Shown here in pieces: positions 56,472 through 64,000 of a DNA stretch of 64,000 bases. Positions within the stretch are counted from its first letter, which is position 1. The number at the start of each line of letters is the position of its first letter. The DNA lies in the NCBI GenBank assembly GCA_026388415.1, contig JAPLJV010000040.1:31542-95541 (forward strand), in the 5' to 3' direction. This stretch comes from Deltaproteobacteria bacterium (lineage in GTDB: Bacteria > Desulfobacterota > Syntrophia > Syntrophales > JACQWR01). A program made the translations under genes and the position numbers. The notes under the pieces are model-generated. The model was not told where the DNA came from. It was given only the letters and a program-made list of their open reading frames with translations, and did no database searches.

Positions 56472-58754
56472 CTATTTGGAACGCATCACCCAGCCGCCGT
56501 CCCAGCCTTCTTCGGGAGGGTCTGCCCGGAAGCTCAGGCACCGCTCCACATACATCTGACAGACCTGATCGTTGGGGTTGAGCCGCAGCGCCTCCTCAAA
56601 GCGGGTAATCGCGCTGTCCCATTCCCGGCGGCGGTAAAGGGTCAGCCCATCCCGGAAGTGGCCTACCACCTCTATCAGGCTGGGGTAAGTGGTCTCGTCG
56701 TGGTAGTCGAGTACCTCGTAAATACCCACGTTATGCGTCTTTCCCTTCACCTGGACGCGGTCCACCTCGCGGATACGGTATGTCCCCTTCAGGCGCTTAT
56801 AGGTATTTTCGCTGATCAGAATGTTCGCATGGTACTGTTTGCAGAGGCTTTCGATGCGGGAGGCCAGATTCACGCCGTCGCCGATCAGCGTGTAGTCCAT
56901 GCGCTTGGGCGAGCCGATGTTTCCGGAGACGATCGTATCCGTATTCAGACCGATTCCCATGTTGACGGGTTTCTTGCCATCGGCGAGGCGCTGGACGTTC
57001 CAGGTGCGCAGGGCGTTGATCATGCCGATTGCCGCCCGGACGGCACGATCTTCGTCATCGTCATGGGGCAAGGGCACACCGAAAGCAGCCATGGCGGCGT
57101 CCCCGATGAACTTGTCCAGCATCCCCCCCTCCTTCCGGATACAGTCCACCATGAGCGTAAAATATTCATTGAGGAGGGAAACCGTGCCTTGCGCTCCCAG
57201 TTCCTCGGTCAGGGTCGTGAAGCCCCGGATATCGGAAAAGAGCACCGTCGCGACGGTGCTCTTGCCTCCCAGGATTTCCTCGCCGCCCGCGAGTATCTGA
57301 TTGGCCAGCCCCGGATCCATGTAGCGGGACATCGTTGATTTCATCCGCTTTTCACTGGTAATGTCGTCTATGATGATCATCGAACCCAGCTTCTTCTTCG
57401 CGGTGCTGACCAGCGGCAGCAGCGTCAGGTTAACGGAAATCCTGGTTCCCGCGAATTCCGCCTCCGCGTCCATTATGACGTCCGGCTTGCCGCTTTCCTC
57501 GACATGCCTGATCTTTTCGATAATCCAGCCGTTGGGGCCGGTGAAGAAATCGGCGGCCTTCCGTTTCAGGATCGCCTCGGGGGCAAGCTGAAGGATACTG
57601 AGGCCGGCCACGTTGCAGGTGATGATCTTCCCATCCTCGTTCATGGTGATCACGCCGTTGGACATGCTCTCCAGCATACTCTCGCTGTAGTTCTTCATGT
57701 TCTGGACATCATCAAAAAGCTTGGCATTTTCCAGCGCAATCGAGATTTGGGCGGTAAAGGCCTTCAACCGTGCCTCATCATCATGCGTGAAGGGTCCGCC
57801 CCGCTTGTTCAGAATCTGCGTCACCCCGATGACCTTCCCATTCTTATTGACGACCGGGACGCAGAGGATTGAGCGAGTGAAGAATCCTGTCTTCTTGTCA
57901 AAGGCCGGGTTGAAGCGGAGATCGGCATAGGCGAAAGGGATGTTGATCGTCTCCCGGGAGGTGAAGACCGCCCCGGCAATCCCGAGGTGGTTCGGCAGAC
58001 GGATCTCCGCCACCTGGAGTCCCAGCCCCACCTTGGAGAAAAGCTCATTCGTCTTTTCGTCATTGAGAAAGAGCGTGGCCCGCTCCGCATTGAGCATCCG
58101 TGTCGCCTCGGACATAACCTTCTGGAGCAGCGCGCCGAGGTCAATCTCGGCGGTAACGTCGGAGACGACATCAAAAAACTCCGTCTCCTTCTGACGGAGC
58201 TGATTCATGCGTTCGACAACCTGGATGCTCTGCATCGCAAAGGCGGCCTGGGTCGTCATCGCTTCCAGGCGCTTCTGGTCGGCTATCGTAAAGCGCCCCT
58301 TTTTTTTGTTCAACGCCTGGGCGACGCCAATGATCTCCCCCTTGACGGTCCGGATCGGGACGCAGAGGATCGTTTTAGTGATGAAACCGGTGCTTTCGTC
58401 TATGGCACGATTAAAATCGGGATTCTTATAGGCGTTATGGACGATGATCGCCTTCCCTGTGGTGAATACCTGGCCGGCCACGCCGGAGTTATTTTGTATG
58501 CGGATCTCTCGATTGAAATTGCCCTGGGCGACGCGGGAATGAAGTTCGCCTGTATCGGGGTCGTTGAGAAAGATCGTTCCCCGGTCGGCCTTCAGTTCGC
58601 GGGTGGTGATCTCGAACATGGTCACCAGAATCTCGTCCAAGGTTTCGAATACGGCGATGGTCCGGGAGATGTTGAGGAGCAGCTCCGCTTCGCTCGTTTT
58701 GCTGCGTCGCTCCGGACCTGCGAACTGTTGATTCTGGCGGTTATCTTTCCCCAT
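56472..58754 (-). CDS. GAF-GAF-PAS class III nucleotide cyclase
   Basis: 760 residues, soluble. Two GAF domains (about 35-190 and 205-355), each with FLNDxxTxEL and FITKTILCVPI or FFTRSILCVPV; a PAS-like domain (about 370-480, NGVITMNEDGKIITCN); then a class III cyclase domain (about 500-680) with metal-binding FSDIRGFTTL and GDAAMAAFG, and a final TPR-like tail. The catalytic positions of adenylate cyclases are broadly kept, so cAMP is the likely product. The sensor domains may bind a nucleotide or small ligand. It overlaps the coiled-coil gene by 14 bases, which points to coupled synthesis and a shared complex. Confidence 0.9.
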   Translation of the reverse strand: MGKDNRQNQQFAGPERRSKTSEAELLLNISRTIAVFETLDEILVTMFEITTRELKADRGTIFLNDPDTGELHSRVAQGNFNREIRIQNNSGVAGQVFTTGKAIIVHNAYKNPDFNRAIDESTGFITKTILCVPIRTVKGEIIGVAQALNKKKGRFTIADQKRLEAMTTQAAFAMQSIQVVERMNQLRQKETEFFDVVSDVTAEIDLGALLQKVMSEATRMLNAERATLFLNDEKTNELFSKVGLGLQVAEIRLPNHLGIAGAVFTSRETINIPFAYADLRFNPAFDKKTGFFTRSILCVPVVNKNGKVIGVTQILNKRGGPFTHDDEARLKAFTAQISIALENAKLFDDVQNMKNYSESMLESMSNGVITMNEDGKIITCNVAGLSILQLAPEAILKRKAADFFTGPNGWIIEKIRHVEESGKPDVIMDAEAEFAGTRISVNLTLLPLVSTAKKKLGSMIIIDDITSEKRMKSTMSRYMDPGLANQILAGGEEILGGKSTVATVLFSDIRGFTTLTEELGAQGTVSLLNEYFTLMVDCIRKEGGMLDKFIGDAAMAAFGVPLPHDDDEDRAVRAAIGMINALRTWNVQRLADGKKPVNMGIGLNTDTIVSGNIGSPKRMDYTLIGDGVNLASRIESLCKQYHANILISENTYKRLKGTYRIREVDRVQVKGKTHNVGIYEVLDYHDETTYPSLIEVVGHFRDGLTLYRRREWDSAITRFEEALRLNPNDQVCQMYVERCLSFRADPPEEGWDGGWVMRSK

Positions 58755-59070
58755 GTTCTTCCAACCTGCCTCTCAGTACCCGGATCATTTCGTGGAGCTG
58801 CTTCGCGTCGTCGCGGGCAATCCTCTCGATGTCGCGGCACTTCTCATCGTACTCAATCTGCCGGCGATCAAGCTCATCGCGCAGCGCGCCGACCATGTCC
58901 TTAAGCTGGCCGATTTCGGCGTTGGTCGTGAGAACCGCATCCTGAATATGCTCCTGTTCGCCGATCCGCAGCTTCTCCATCTCGTCGCGGAGCGCAGCAA
59001 TCATCTCTTTCAGGTGGCGGTTTTCTGTCTGAAGGCTGTAGAGATCATTCTGATCAGGTTCGGGCGTCAT
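58741..59070 (-). CDS. Small coiled-coil protein preceding the cyclase
   Basis: 109 residues, almost wholly heptad-patterned. Three related segments occur at intervals of about 32 residues: HLKEMIAALRDEMEKL, QLKDMVGALRDELDRR and QLHEMIRVLRGRLEEH. No known domain. It is translated just ahead of the cyclase and overlaps its start, so it may dimerise with or tether that enzyme. Function unknown. Confidence 0.7.
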   Translation of the reverse strand: MTPEPDQNDLYSLQTENRHLKEMIAALRDEMEKLRIGEQEHIQDAVLTTNAEIGQLKDMVGALRDELDRRQIEYDEKCRDIERIARDDAKQLHEMIRVLRGRLEEHGER

Positions 59071-59246
59071 GGAACTATTTTTACCTCTGAATAAACTTAC
59101 CTTCCCCTACCGTATAGAGAAGTTTTTCTGGTGTGTCCAGCAGCCCCTTATCATAACGCCCTTCATTATTCAACAGACCATTATACGTCCTGTTAGTAAC
59201 TTTCAACGACAGGCGGTTCACCTATTTTCCGGCATTTTGTCTGAGT

Positions 59247-59522
59247 TCACCTCATGTTGATAGTGTGGGTCTTCAGCAGAAATTCCTTGAACTCTTCTTT
59301 TGTCGTTTTTTTTATGGCGGCGAGGCGAACAAAAACTGCCCTGTTGTAGAAGGAAAAGCCGTTTTCGATTTTTTCCGGATGCTCATCATCGTCAATGAAG
59401 CGCTCCATAAATTTCAGGGCGGATATTTTCGCCTCGTTCTGGTCTTGCGCAGTAATTAGATAATGATGATGCTTTAGCTCCTCATCCTCCGTCTCGTTGA
59501 TCTTTATCCAGTAATCAGGCAT
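59247..59522 (-). CDS. Small hypothetical protein
   Basis: 91 residues, acidic and soluble, with no family recognised. ATG 59522 follows AAGGGAGAAACT, a good ribosome site, and codon use looks ordinary for coding DNA. The pattern PDYWIKINETEDEELKHHHY, then DQNEAKISALKFMERFIDDD suggests an alpha/beta fold with a helical end. The upstream gap to 59728 shows no gene. Confidence 0.6.
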   Translation of the reverse strand: MPDYWIKINETEDEELKHHHYLITAQDQNEAKISALKFMERFIDDDEHPEKIENGFSFYNRAVFVRLAAIKKTTKEEFKEFLLKTHTINMR

Positions 59523-59728
59523 AGTTTCTCCCTTAAATTATTACCGCGTCAGCGGATTGGCTCAGGTATCTTATACATTTTTATTGAAAATGCAACCAAA
59601 TCAACGCCAAATCAAATTAACTGAGGTTTTTTTATTGACCAATTGGCTGGAAGTGCTAAGGTACCCAGACGACGATAACTGGAAAGAACTGGGTTTGTTC
59701 TGAGTCATAGCCCCCGGAAAGGAACAAT

Positions 59729-59740
59729 ATGAAAACATGA
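59729..59740 (+). other. Three-codon upstream mini-ORF overlapping the next start
   Basis: ATG AAA ACA TGA at 59729-59740 lies six bases after GGAAAGGAACAAT-type Shine-Dalgarno sequence. Its TGA overlaps the ATG of the 112-residue gene at 59737 (ATGA). Ribosomes would load on the mini-ORF and re-initiate at the gene. Confidence 0.5.
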
Positions 59741-60075
59741 CAAAGACACGCGATACAGGATCAGCGGTAGACGACCAATGGGGACGCGACCCCTCGATTC
59801 AGAGTATGCGTCGGGTCTTTGCCGTGATGGAGAAGACCCAGACTGAACTCTTGGAAAATCTCCGCATCTCACCCCTCGACCAGCGACTCCGCCTGTGGAG
59901 ACAAAACGCCCTGCGCCTCTTCGAGCAGCAATGGGGGCAAACAACGAGGCGGGGCAGCAGTCTCGGCGAGCGCCAAGTTGCCGATCTGTACATTACCTGC
60001 TTTATCGGCATCCTGGAAAAGGCCGGCATCCCGGTTCCACCCGCCGCTATTCCCCCGGATGAGGAAAACAAATGA
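59737..60075 (+). CDS. Hypothetical protein, first of a two-gene unit
   Basis: 112 residues with no recognised family. Soluble, basic helices in the middle (MRRVFAVMEKTQTELLENLR, RLWRQNALRLFEQQWGQ) and a Pro-rich end. Codon use fits coding DNA. Translation may depend on the mini-ORF upstream. Its stop overlaps the next start by four bases, so the two proteins probably work together. Confidence 0.6.
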   Translation: MTKTRDTGSAVDDQWGRDPSIQSMRRVFAVMEKTQTELLENLRISPLDQRLRLWRQNALRLFEQQWGQTTRRGSSLGERQVADLYITCFIGILEKAGIPVPPAAIPPDEENK

Positions 60076-60407
60076 TCAAAGTACGTCTCTTCGGCCGCTG
60101 CCGCATCTATCACGACCCGGTGAGCCCGGTCTTGCGGGCGCCGGCACAGATAGGCTGGGATGCCTGGTACCGGAGCATTGACCTGGTGACTCCCCAACCG
60201 CTCAAAGGCGAGGAACTGCTCCGGCGCACCCGTGGTTGGTGGACGGTAGAGCCAGAAGCAGTCGCCGCACTGGTAAAACAACACGGCAAGCTCGTGGTCG
60301 GTGAGGGAGGAGAGCTCATGGTGGCATTCGAGAATGAACAGTCCCTTGCCGACCTCCGGCAGGCGTTAGTCGCCCATTTTGGCGACCAGGTCCAACTGAC
60401 GCCGTAA
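60072..60407 (+). CDS. Hypothetical protein, second of a two-gene unit
   Basis: 111 residues with no recognised family. It opens with a beta-rich IKVRLFGRCRIYHDPV, contains two Trp-rich segments (AQIGWDAWYRSIDLV, RRTRGWWTVEPEA) and ends in a helix-strand QSLADLRQALVAHFGDQVQL. The start codon overlaps the stop of the 112-residue gene. Ends 18 bases before the convergent OmpA-like gene stop. Confidence 0.6.
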   Translation: MIKVRLFGRCRIYHDPVSPVLRAPAQIGWDAWYRSIDLVTPQPLKGEELLRRTRGWWTVEPEAVAALVKQHGKLVVGEGGELMVAFENEQSLADLRQALVAHFGDQVQLTP

Positions 60408-60425
60408 TAACCGCACAGTCTTGTC

Positions 60426-61597
60426 TTACCTTGTGATGATTTCTACCCGACGATTCCGGGGTTCCTCCACGCCATCCGGCGTTTTAACTAATAGTTTCTC
60501 CTTGCCATAATATTCAATTTCGATAATGGCGCGTTTAACACCTTTGGCAACAAGGGCATCTGCAACCGATTTGGCGCGCCGCTGCGATAGCTTGCGATTA
60601 TATCCAACAGAGGCAACCGTGTCGGTATAGCCAATCACACGGATATGACTTGATTTCTGCGAATTGATCGCCTTCATGATTTCCTGGATTGATTGAAGCG
60701 ATTCGCTGGTCAATGAGGCGCTGTTGCTCTTAAAGTAAATTATATTGACGGCAGAGGACTGTGTCTGGGACTGGGGCTGGGGCTGGGCCGCCAGGGCTTC
60801 TTTAAAAATATTTTTTACTTCTGTTTCGTCCATGACCTTCGGTGTGCTGGGGAGCGCATCGGCGCTGGTGAGTTCCGTCGCTTCCCAGGGTTTATTCAGC
60901 ATTTGTGAACCTGCGGCAGTGGTTACCGAGAGCTCGCCAACTTTGCCGTCCGATTCTGGCACAATCACAACTTTTGTTTTGGGAGAACAGCCATCCTGAT
61001 CAACCGGAACACCTGGCGGCGTGTCGGGACACTTGTCAAGATAGTCTGGGACGCCGTCCTTGTCCGTATCTAAAGGACAACCGTCCTTATCCACCTTGAC
61101 GCCAGCCGGCGTGCCGGGGCACTTGTCGAGATAGTCGGGGACAGCGTCCTTGTCGGAATCGAGCGGACAACCGTCCTTATCCACCTTGACACCCGTCGGC
61201 GTGCCGGGGCATTTGTCTTGATAGTCGGGGACGCCATCCTTATCCGTATCCAGTGGGCAAGGACAGCGTCCTTGTCGGAATCAAGCGGACAACCGTCCTT
61301 ATCCACCTTCACTCCCGCCGGCGTGCCGGGGCATTTATCTTGATAGTCGGGGACGCCATCCATATCGGAGTCTACAGGACAGCCCCAATCATCCACCTTC
61401 GCACCCGGCGGCGTAGTCATGGGGCATTTATCGTAATAGGGCGCCCGGGTAAATTCGTTGCGATAATCGTAATTATCAGGCACCCCATCGTTATCCGAAT
61501 CAATAGGGACCGATGTCGGGATGTGGGCACAAGACGATAAAACAAGGAAAAATATGAAGGCTACTAATATAAATGATGCTGGCAATGTTTTTTTCAC
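60426..61597 (-). pseudogene. OmpA-family lipoprotein with TSP3 repeats, frameshifted
   Basis: The frame from ATG 61597 gives a signal peptide with lipobox (VLSSCAH, Cys at about residue 23) and calcium-binding TSP3 repeats (DSDNDGVPDNYD, DSDMDGVPDYQDKCPGTP). Near 61262 it leaves the repeat frame and continues in nonsense to 61070. The other frame takes up the repeats (TDKDGVPDYQDKCPGTP from 61259) and runs to 60426 with a Pro/Gln linker and an OmpA domain (IYFKSNSASLTSESLQSIQE, then VIGYTDTVASVGYNRKLSQR and NRRVEI) that binds peptidoglycan. At the junction a repeat unit is partly missing. Repaired, it would be an outer-membrane lipoprotein of about 390 residues. A sequencing or assembly error in the repeats is possible. 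Confidence 0.8.
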
Positions 61598-61639
61598 GAT
61601 ATTAAGCTCCTTTACTGATTGAAATGAAAAATCAGGTAG

Positions 61640-62092
61640 TTAATTATCCTCAACTTTAATCAGGCAACGTGTGCCCCTAAATCCGATTGTTGCCTCCGGA
61701 GTTTTTACTTTAACTGCATCGGGAGCCATTTTGGTAAGACTTCCCGAGACAAAATGCAGCGTTCCCCTGGATATTTTAGAAACAAAGGCCAGCTTCTGTT
61801 CACCTGGTTTAAATACATATTCATCAATTGTATATACCGTATTGGGACCGACAGAAATCATCGTATTGTCCTTGAACGTGATTCCTAAAGAACCGTTATT
61901 GTCTGTTTTCAAGACATCTTTCATAAAAACCGGATCGCCCAGCTTAACTTTAAGCTCCGTTTTCTCCCGGACAAACGTGGCCGCGCCATTTAGCTTTTTG
62001 ATAGCGCCGATCGAATCATCCGCCTGAGCCAATCGTGCATCAAGACAAACAACTAAAACCAAAAGACAGATAATTTTCATGAAGTTGCGCAT
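61640..62092 (-). CDS. Periplasmic FecR-domain protein
   Basis: 150 residues. Signal peptide ending ARLAQA (about residue 24). The FecR domain follows: GAIKKLNGAATFVREKTELK, LKTDNNGSLGITFKDNTMIS and FVSGSLTKMAPDAVKVKTPE then ATIGFRGT. There is no membrane anchor or sigma factor, so it is the stand-alone type often found beside CHASE2 cyclases, as here (20 bases downstream of one). It may sense or scaffold an envelope signal. Confidence 0.85.
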   Translation of the reverse strand: MRNFMKIICLLVLVVCLDARLAQADDSIGAIKKLNGAATFVREKTELKVKLGDPVFMKDVLKTDNNGSLGITFKDNTMISVGPNTVYTIDEYVFKPGEQKLAFVSKISRGTLHFVSGSLTKMAPDAVKVKTPEATIGFRGTRCLIKVEDN

Positions 62093-62111
62093 AATTTCCT
62101 CCTTTTACATG

Positions 62112-64000
62112 TTATTTTTTATCCATAACAACCACCACGCCAGTAGCTCCGCTCTCCAGACGTTCCAGATGGAATCTGGTCAAAGCATCGGACGGGTATT
62201 CGTTTGACAGTAACGCAAATGCCTCTTGGGCGCAAGGGTCATTTTGCGCCATTAACCGGTAGGCGGCCAGATAAGCCTGAATATGCGGTGAATCCATCTC
62301 TGCCTGCGTGAGCGGTTCAAAGGTCTCAATTTCCTTACTTTTGCCCTTTAATACCAGTGTTCCGATGGGGCGGCCGATAAAACCAGGGCATTGATCTACG
62401 GTAGCTCTGCTTACGCATATTCTGGTCCCCAGATACTTGTTCACCGTTTCCAGGCGGGAACAGGTATTGATCGGATCACCAAGAGCGCGATAATCGAACA
62501 TGGTTTTACCGCCGAAGTTGCCGAGAACAACCATACCCGTATTGACACCGATACGGGTTCCGCCCAGGGGAACGCCCTGTTTCTGCTTGTCTTGAGAAAA
62601 CTTATAGGCAAATGCGTCCAGGGCGACGGCACAGGCAAGGGCCCGGCGCGCATGATCTTCCTGCACCACGGGCGCTGAAAACATTAGGGAAATGGCATCT
62701 CCAACAATTCGATCTATCATGGCGTCAAATTGAAAGGCAATATTCAGCATCTCATCAATATACTCGTTTAATATGCTGACCACCTGGGCCGGATCCAATT
62801 TTTCCATTAGAGTAGTAAATCCGGCCAAATCAGTCAAGATAAAAGAACACTCTCGTTTCTCACCGCCGGTCTTCAATAACTGCGGGTTGTCAATGAGATG
62901 CCGCACCAGGTTGGGAGAAATATAGGACGCAAAGGCTTCACGTATCCATCTGCGGTCACGCTCGGTTTCCAGAAACCGGAAAAAGCTGCCGGTAATATAC
63001 ATCGCCGCCAATGCAATTGATGGGAACAGGGGATCTATAAATATTTTTGACCTCGTAAGGGCCATCCATGACCCTGTGAAGGTTATGCCAATCCAGCCAA
63101 CGGCCATACCGGCCAGCACCATGGCGCTGCTACGGGAAATCAGCAAATTGAGGATTATCCAGCTCGCAATTAAAAACAGCACCGTTACCGACGAAGACCA
63201 GTCGGGATGGAGCAGATAGCTTTTTTGGATGATCTGTTCGACCAACTGGGCATGAATTTCCACGCCCGGTATCGTCCCCCCCAATGGATTGACCTTGACA
63301 TCCAGCAGCCCCTTGGCGGAAGTTCCCAAAAACAGGATGTGCCCAACGATTTGCTTACTATCCACTTCGCCGGATAGAACCTTCCAGGCCGGGATATACC
63401 GTTCCGGATGTTCATTGGAATAATTCAGCCATACCTCGCCTTTGGCGTCTGTTTCAATCGGCAAACTGCCAATCCGGATGCCCACAATTCCCGTGCGGCC
63501 GCCGAAACGATTTTCACCGCTGGCGCCTGACGATTTCACCACAATGTTCTGAGCGCCTTGCGCTACCCGTAAGGCCTCGGCCGATAGTGAAGGATAGATG
63601 TCATTATTGATTCTGAGCAGCAGCGGCACATGGCGGAGAACGCCATCATAATCCGCCATATAATTAAACGCGCCGTTACCGGAGGCGGCTGCCTCAATTA
63701 CGGGCAGGTTCTTGACAGCGCTTTTAAACGGCACAAGAAACTGGGCCGGATCATCCCCGGCGGCGACAAAGCGTGCCTTTACCGCCGGTTGTTGATTCCC
63801 CGTAAGAACTTGCGATGAACAGGAAAAACCGGTTACAATCGGACCATTGCTTATGGCGCGGGCGAGAATTTCATCATAATCGGGATACCTGCCTGCCAGA
63901 CGGGCAAATTCCTTTTCGGTCGGCCAAAACCGGGCCAGGGACTTGGGCGACATACGGTCCGGTTCGGCGAACACCACGTCAAAGACAACGGCCGCAGCGT
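62112..64000 (-). CDS. CHASE2-domain adenylate cyclase, 5' end beyond the window
   Basis: The frame stays open to the right edge (AAAVVFDVVFAEPDRMS at the border), so the N-terminal membrane anchor is missing. The CHASE2 sensor covers the first 300 residues here (GRTGIVGIRIGSLPIETDAK, LNYSNEHPERYIPAWKVLSG, GTSAKGLLDVKVNPLGGTIP), followed by three membrane helices (about 265-345) and a class III cyclase domain (about 380-560) with FILTDLAGFTTL and IVGDAISLMFSAP. GTRIGVNTGMVVLGNFGG and YRALGDPINTCSRLE are also conserved. It should make cAMP in response to an external signal and pairs with the FecR protein downstream. Confidence 0.9.
   Translation of the reverse strand, partial: AAAVVFDVVFAEPDRMSPKSLARFWPTEKEFARLAGRYPDYDEILARAISNGPIVTGFSCSSQVLTGNQQPAVKARFVAAGDDPAQFLVPFKSAVKNLPVIEAAASGNGAFNYMADYDGVLRHVPLLLRINNDIYPSLSAEALRVAQGAQNIVVKSSGASGENRFGGRTGIVGIRIGSLPIETDAKGEVWLNYSNEHPERYIPAWKVLSGEVDSKQIVGHILFLGTSAKGLLDVKVNPLGGTIPGVEIHAQLVEQIIQKSYLLHPDWSSSVTVLFLIASWIILNLLISRSSAMVLAGMAVGWIGITFTGSWMALTRSKIFIDPLFPSIALAAMYITGSFFRFLETERDRRWIREAFASYISPNLVRHLIDNPQLLKTGGEKRECSFILTDLAGFTTLMEKLDPAQVVSILNEYIDEMLNIAFQFDAMIDRIVGDAISLMFSAPVVQEDHARRALACAVALDAFAYKFSQDKQKQGVPLGGTRIGVNTGMVVLGNFGGKTMFDYRALGDPINTCSRLETVNKYLGTRICVSRATVDQCPGFIGRPIGTLVLKGKSKEIETFEPLTQAEMDSPHIQAYLAAYRLMAQNDPCAQEAFALLSNEYPSDALTRFHLERLESGATGVVVVMDKK

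Noticed and set aside
57987..58904. 305-codon open frame opposite the GAF cyclase
   Set aside because: Antisense to recognised GAF domains; no domain of its own.
61000..61450. Regular repeats in the OmpA gene as a CRISPR array
   Set aside because: They encode TSP3 units with variable codons and no unique spacers.
1..64000. tRNA, rRNA or selenocysteine tRNA gene
   Set aside because: No cloverleaf with GTTCRANNC-type T arm or rRNA-like sequence was noticed in the intergenic regions; a tRNAscan run would settle it.

Overview
The window reads as a mid-to-high GC chromosome segment of a strictly anaerobic deltaproteobacterium, most likely of the Syntrophales/Desulfobacterota type. This is inferred from gene content: a 2-hydroxyacyl-CoA dehydratase with its BadF/BcrD-type activator, indolepyruvate:ferredoxin oxidoreductase, class I two-subunit fumarase, TRAP and tripartite tricarboxylate transporters, selenocysteine machinery (selA, selB) and a molybdenum-hydroxylase catabolic operon. 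No rRNA or tRNA gene and no CRISPR array was seen.

Layout. 1-5.4 kb (minus): 2-hydroxyacyl-CoA dehydratase (cut by the edge), activator, iorB, iorA and a 3-hydroxyacyl-CoA dehydrogenase/enoyl-CoA hydratase fusion that lacks its NAD-binding start; together an anaerobic 2-oxo/2-hydroxy acid and acyl-CoA module. 5.5-8.5 kb: selB and a YhaM-type HD nuclease. 8.7-12.9 kb: an accessory stretch with a short VCBS adhesin-like protein, a ParD-like/RelE toxin-antitoxin pair, ankyrin and UPF0371 gene remnants, and a transglutaminase-like protein. 13-17.5 kb: a TRAP transporter facing an acyl-CoA ligase. 17.6-19.8 kb: a cold-shock gene behind a structured leader and an ABC-F ATPase. 19.9-23 kb: tctCBA. 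23.1-25.1 kb: a toxin-antitoxin pair and an unknown gene separated by an integron-type attC site. 25.4-31 kb: purL, purQ and fumarase. 31-43 kb: small enzymes, selA, rluD, pgeF, a radical SAM protein, then a redox/selenium-associated cluster (CCG protein, TVP38, MauE-like, rhodanese, ArsS-like radical SAM, YedF-like DsrE).

42.8-55 kb is the most interesting part. One minus-strand operon with a near-consensus promoter at 55086-55114 encodes an acylating semialdehyde dehydrogenase, a TRAP transporter, a three-subunit molybdenum hydroxylase, enamidase, 6-hydroxynicotinate reductase and two proteins of unknown role. The ring-reducing and ring-opening enzymes match anaerobic nicotinate catabolism as characterised in Eubacterium barkeri. 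The first gene suggests a different exit: 2-formylglutarate, the enamidase product, is a 2-substituted malonate semialdehyde, so a methylmalonate-semialdehyde-dehydrogenase-like enzyme could convert it directly to glutaryl-CoA, CO2 and NADH. That would link nicotinate to the glutaryl-CoA/crotonyl-CoA route and bypass the B12-dependent branch.

55.3-64 kb: a TPR protein, a GAF-GAF-PAS nucleotide cyclase with a coiled-coil partner, small unknown proteins, an OmpA/TSP3 lipoprotein with a frameshift, and a FecR/CHASE2-cyclase pair cut by the window end. Several families of palindromic intergenic repeats are scattered throughout, some with compensatory stem changes.
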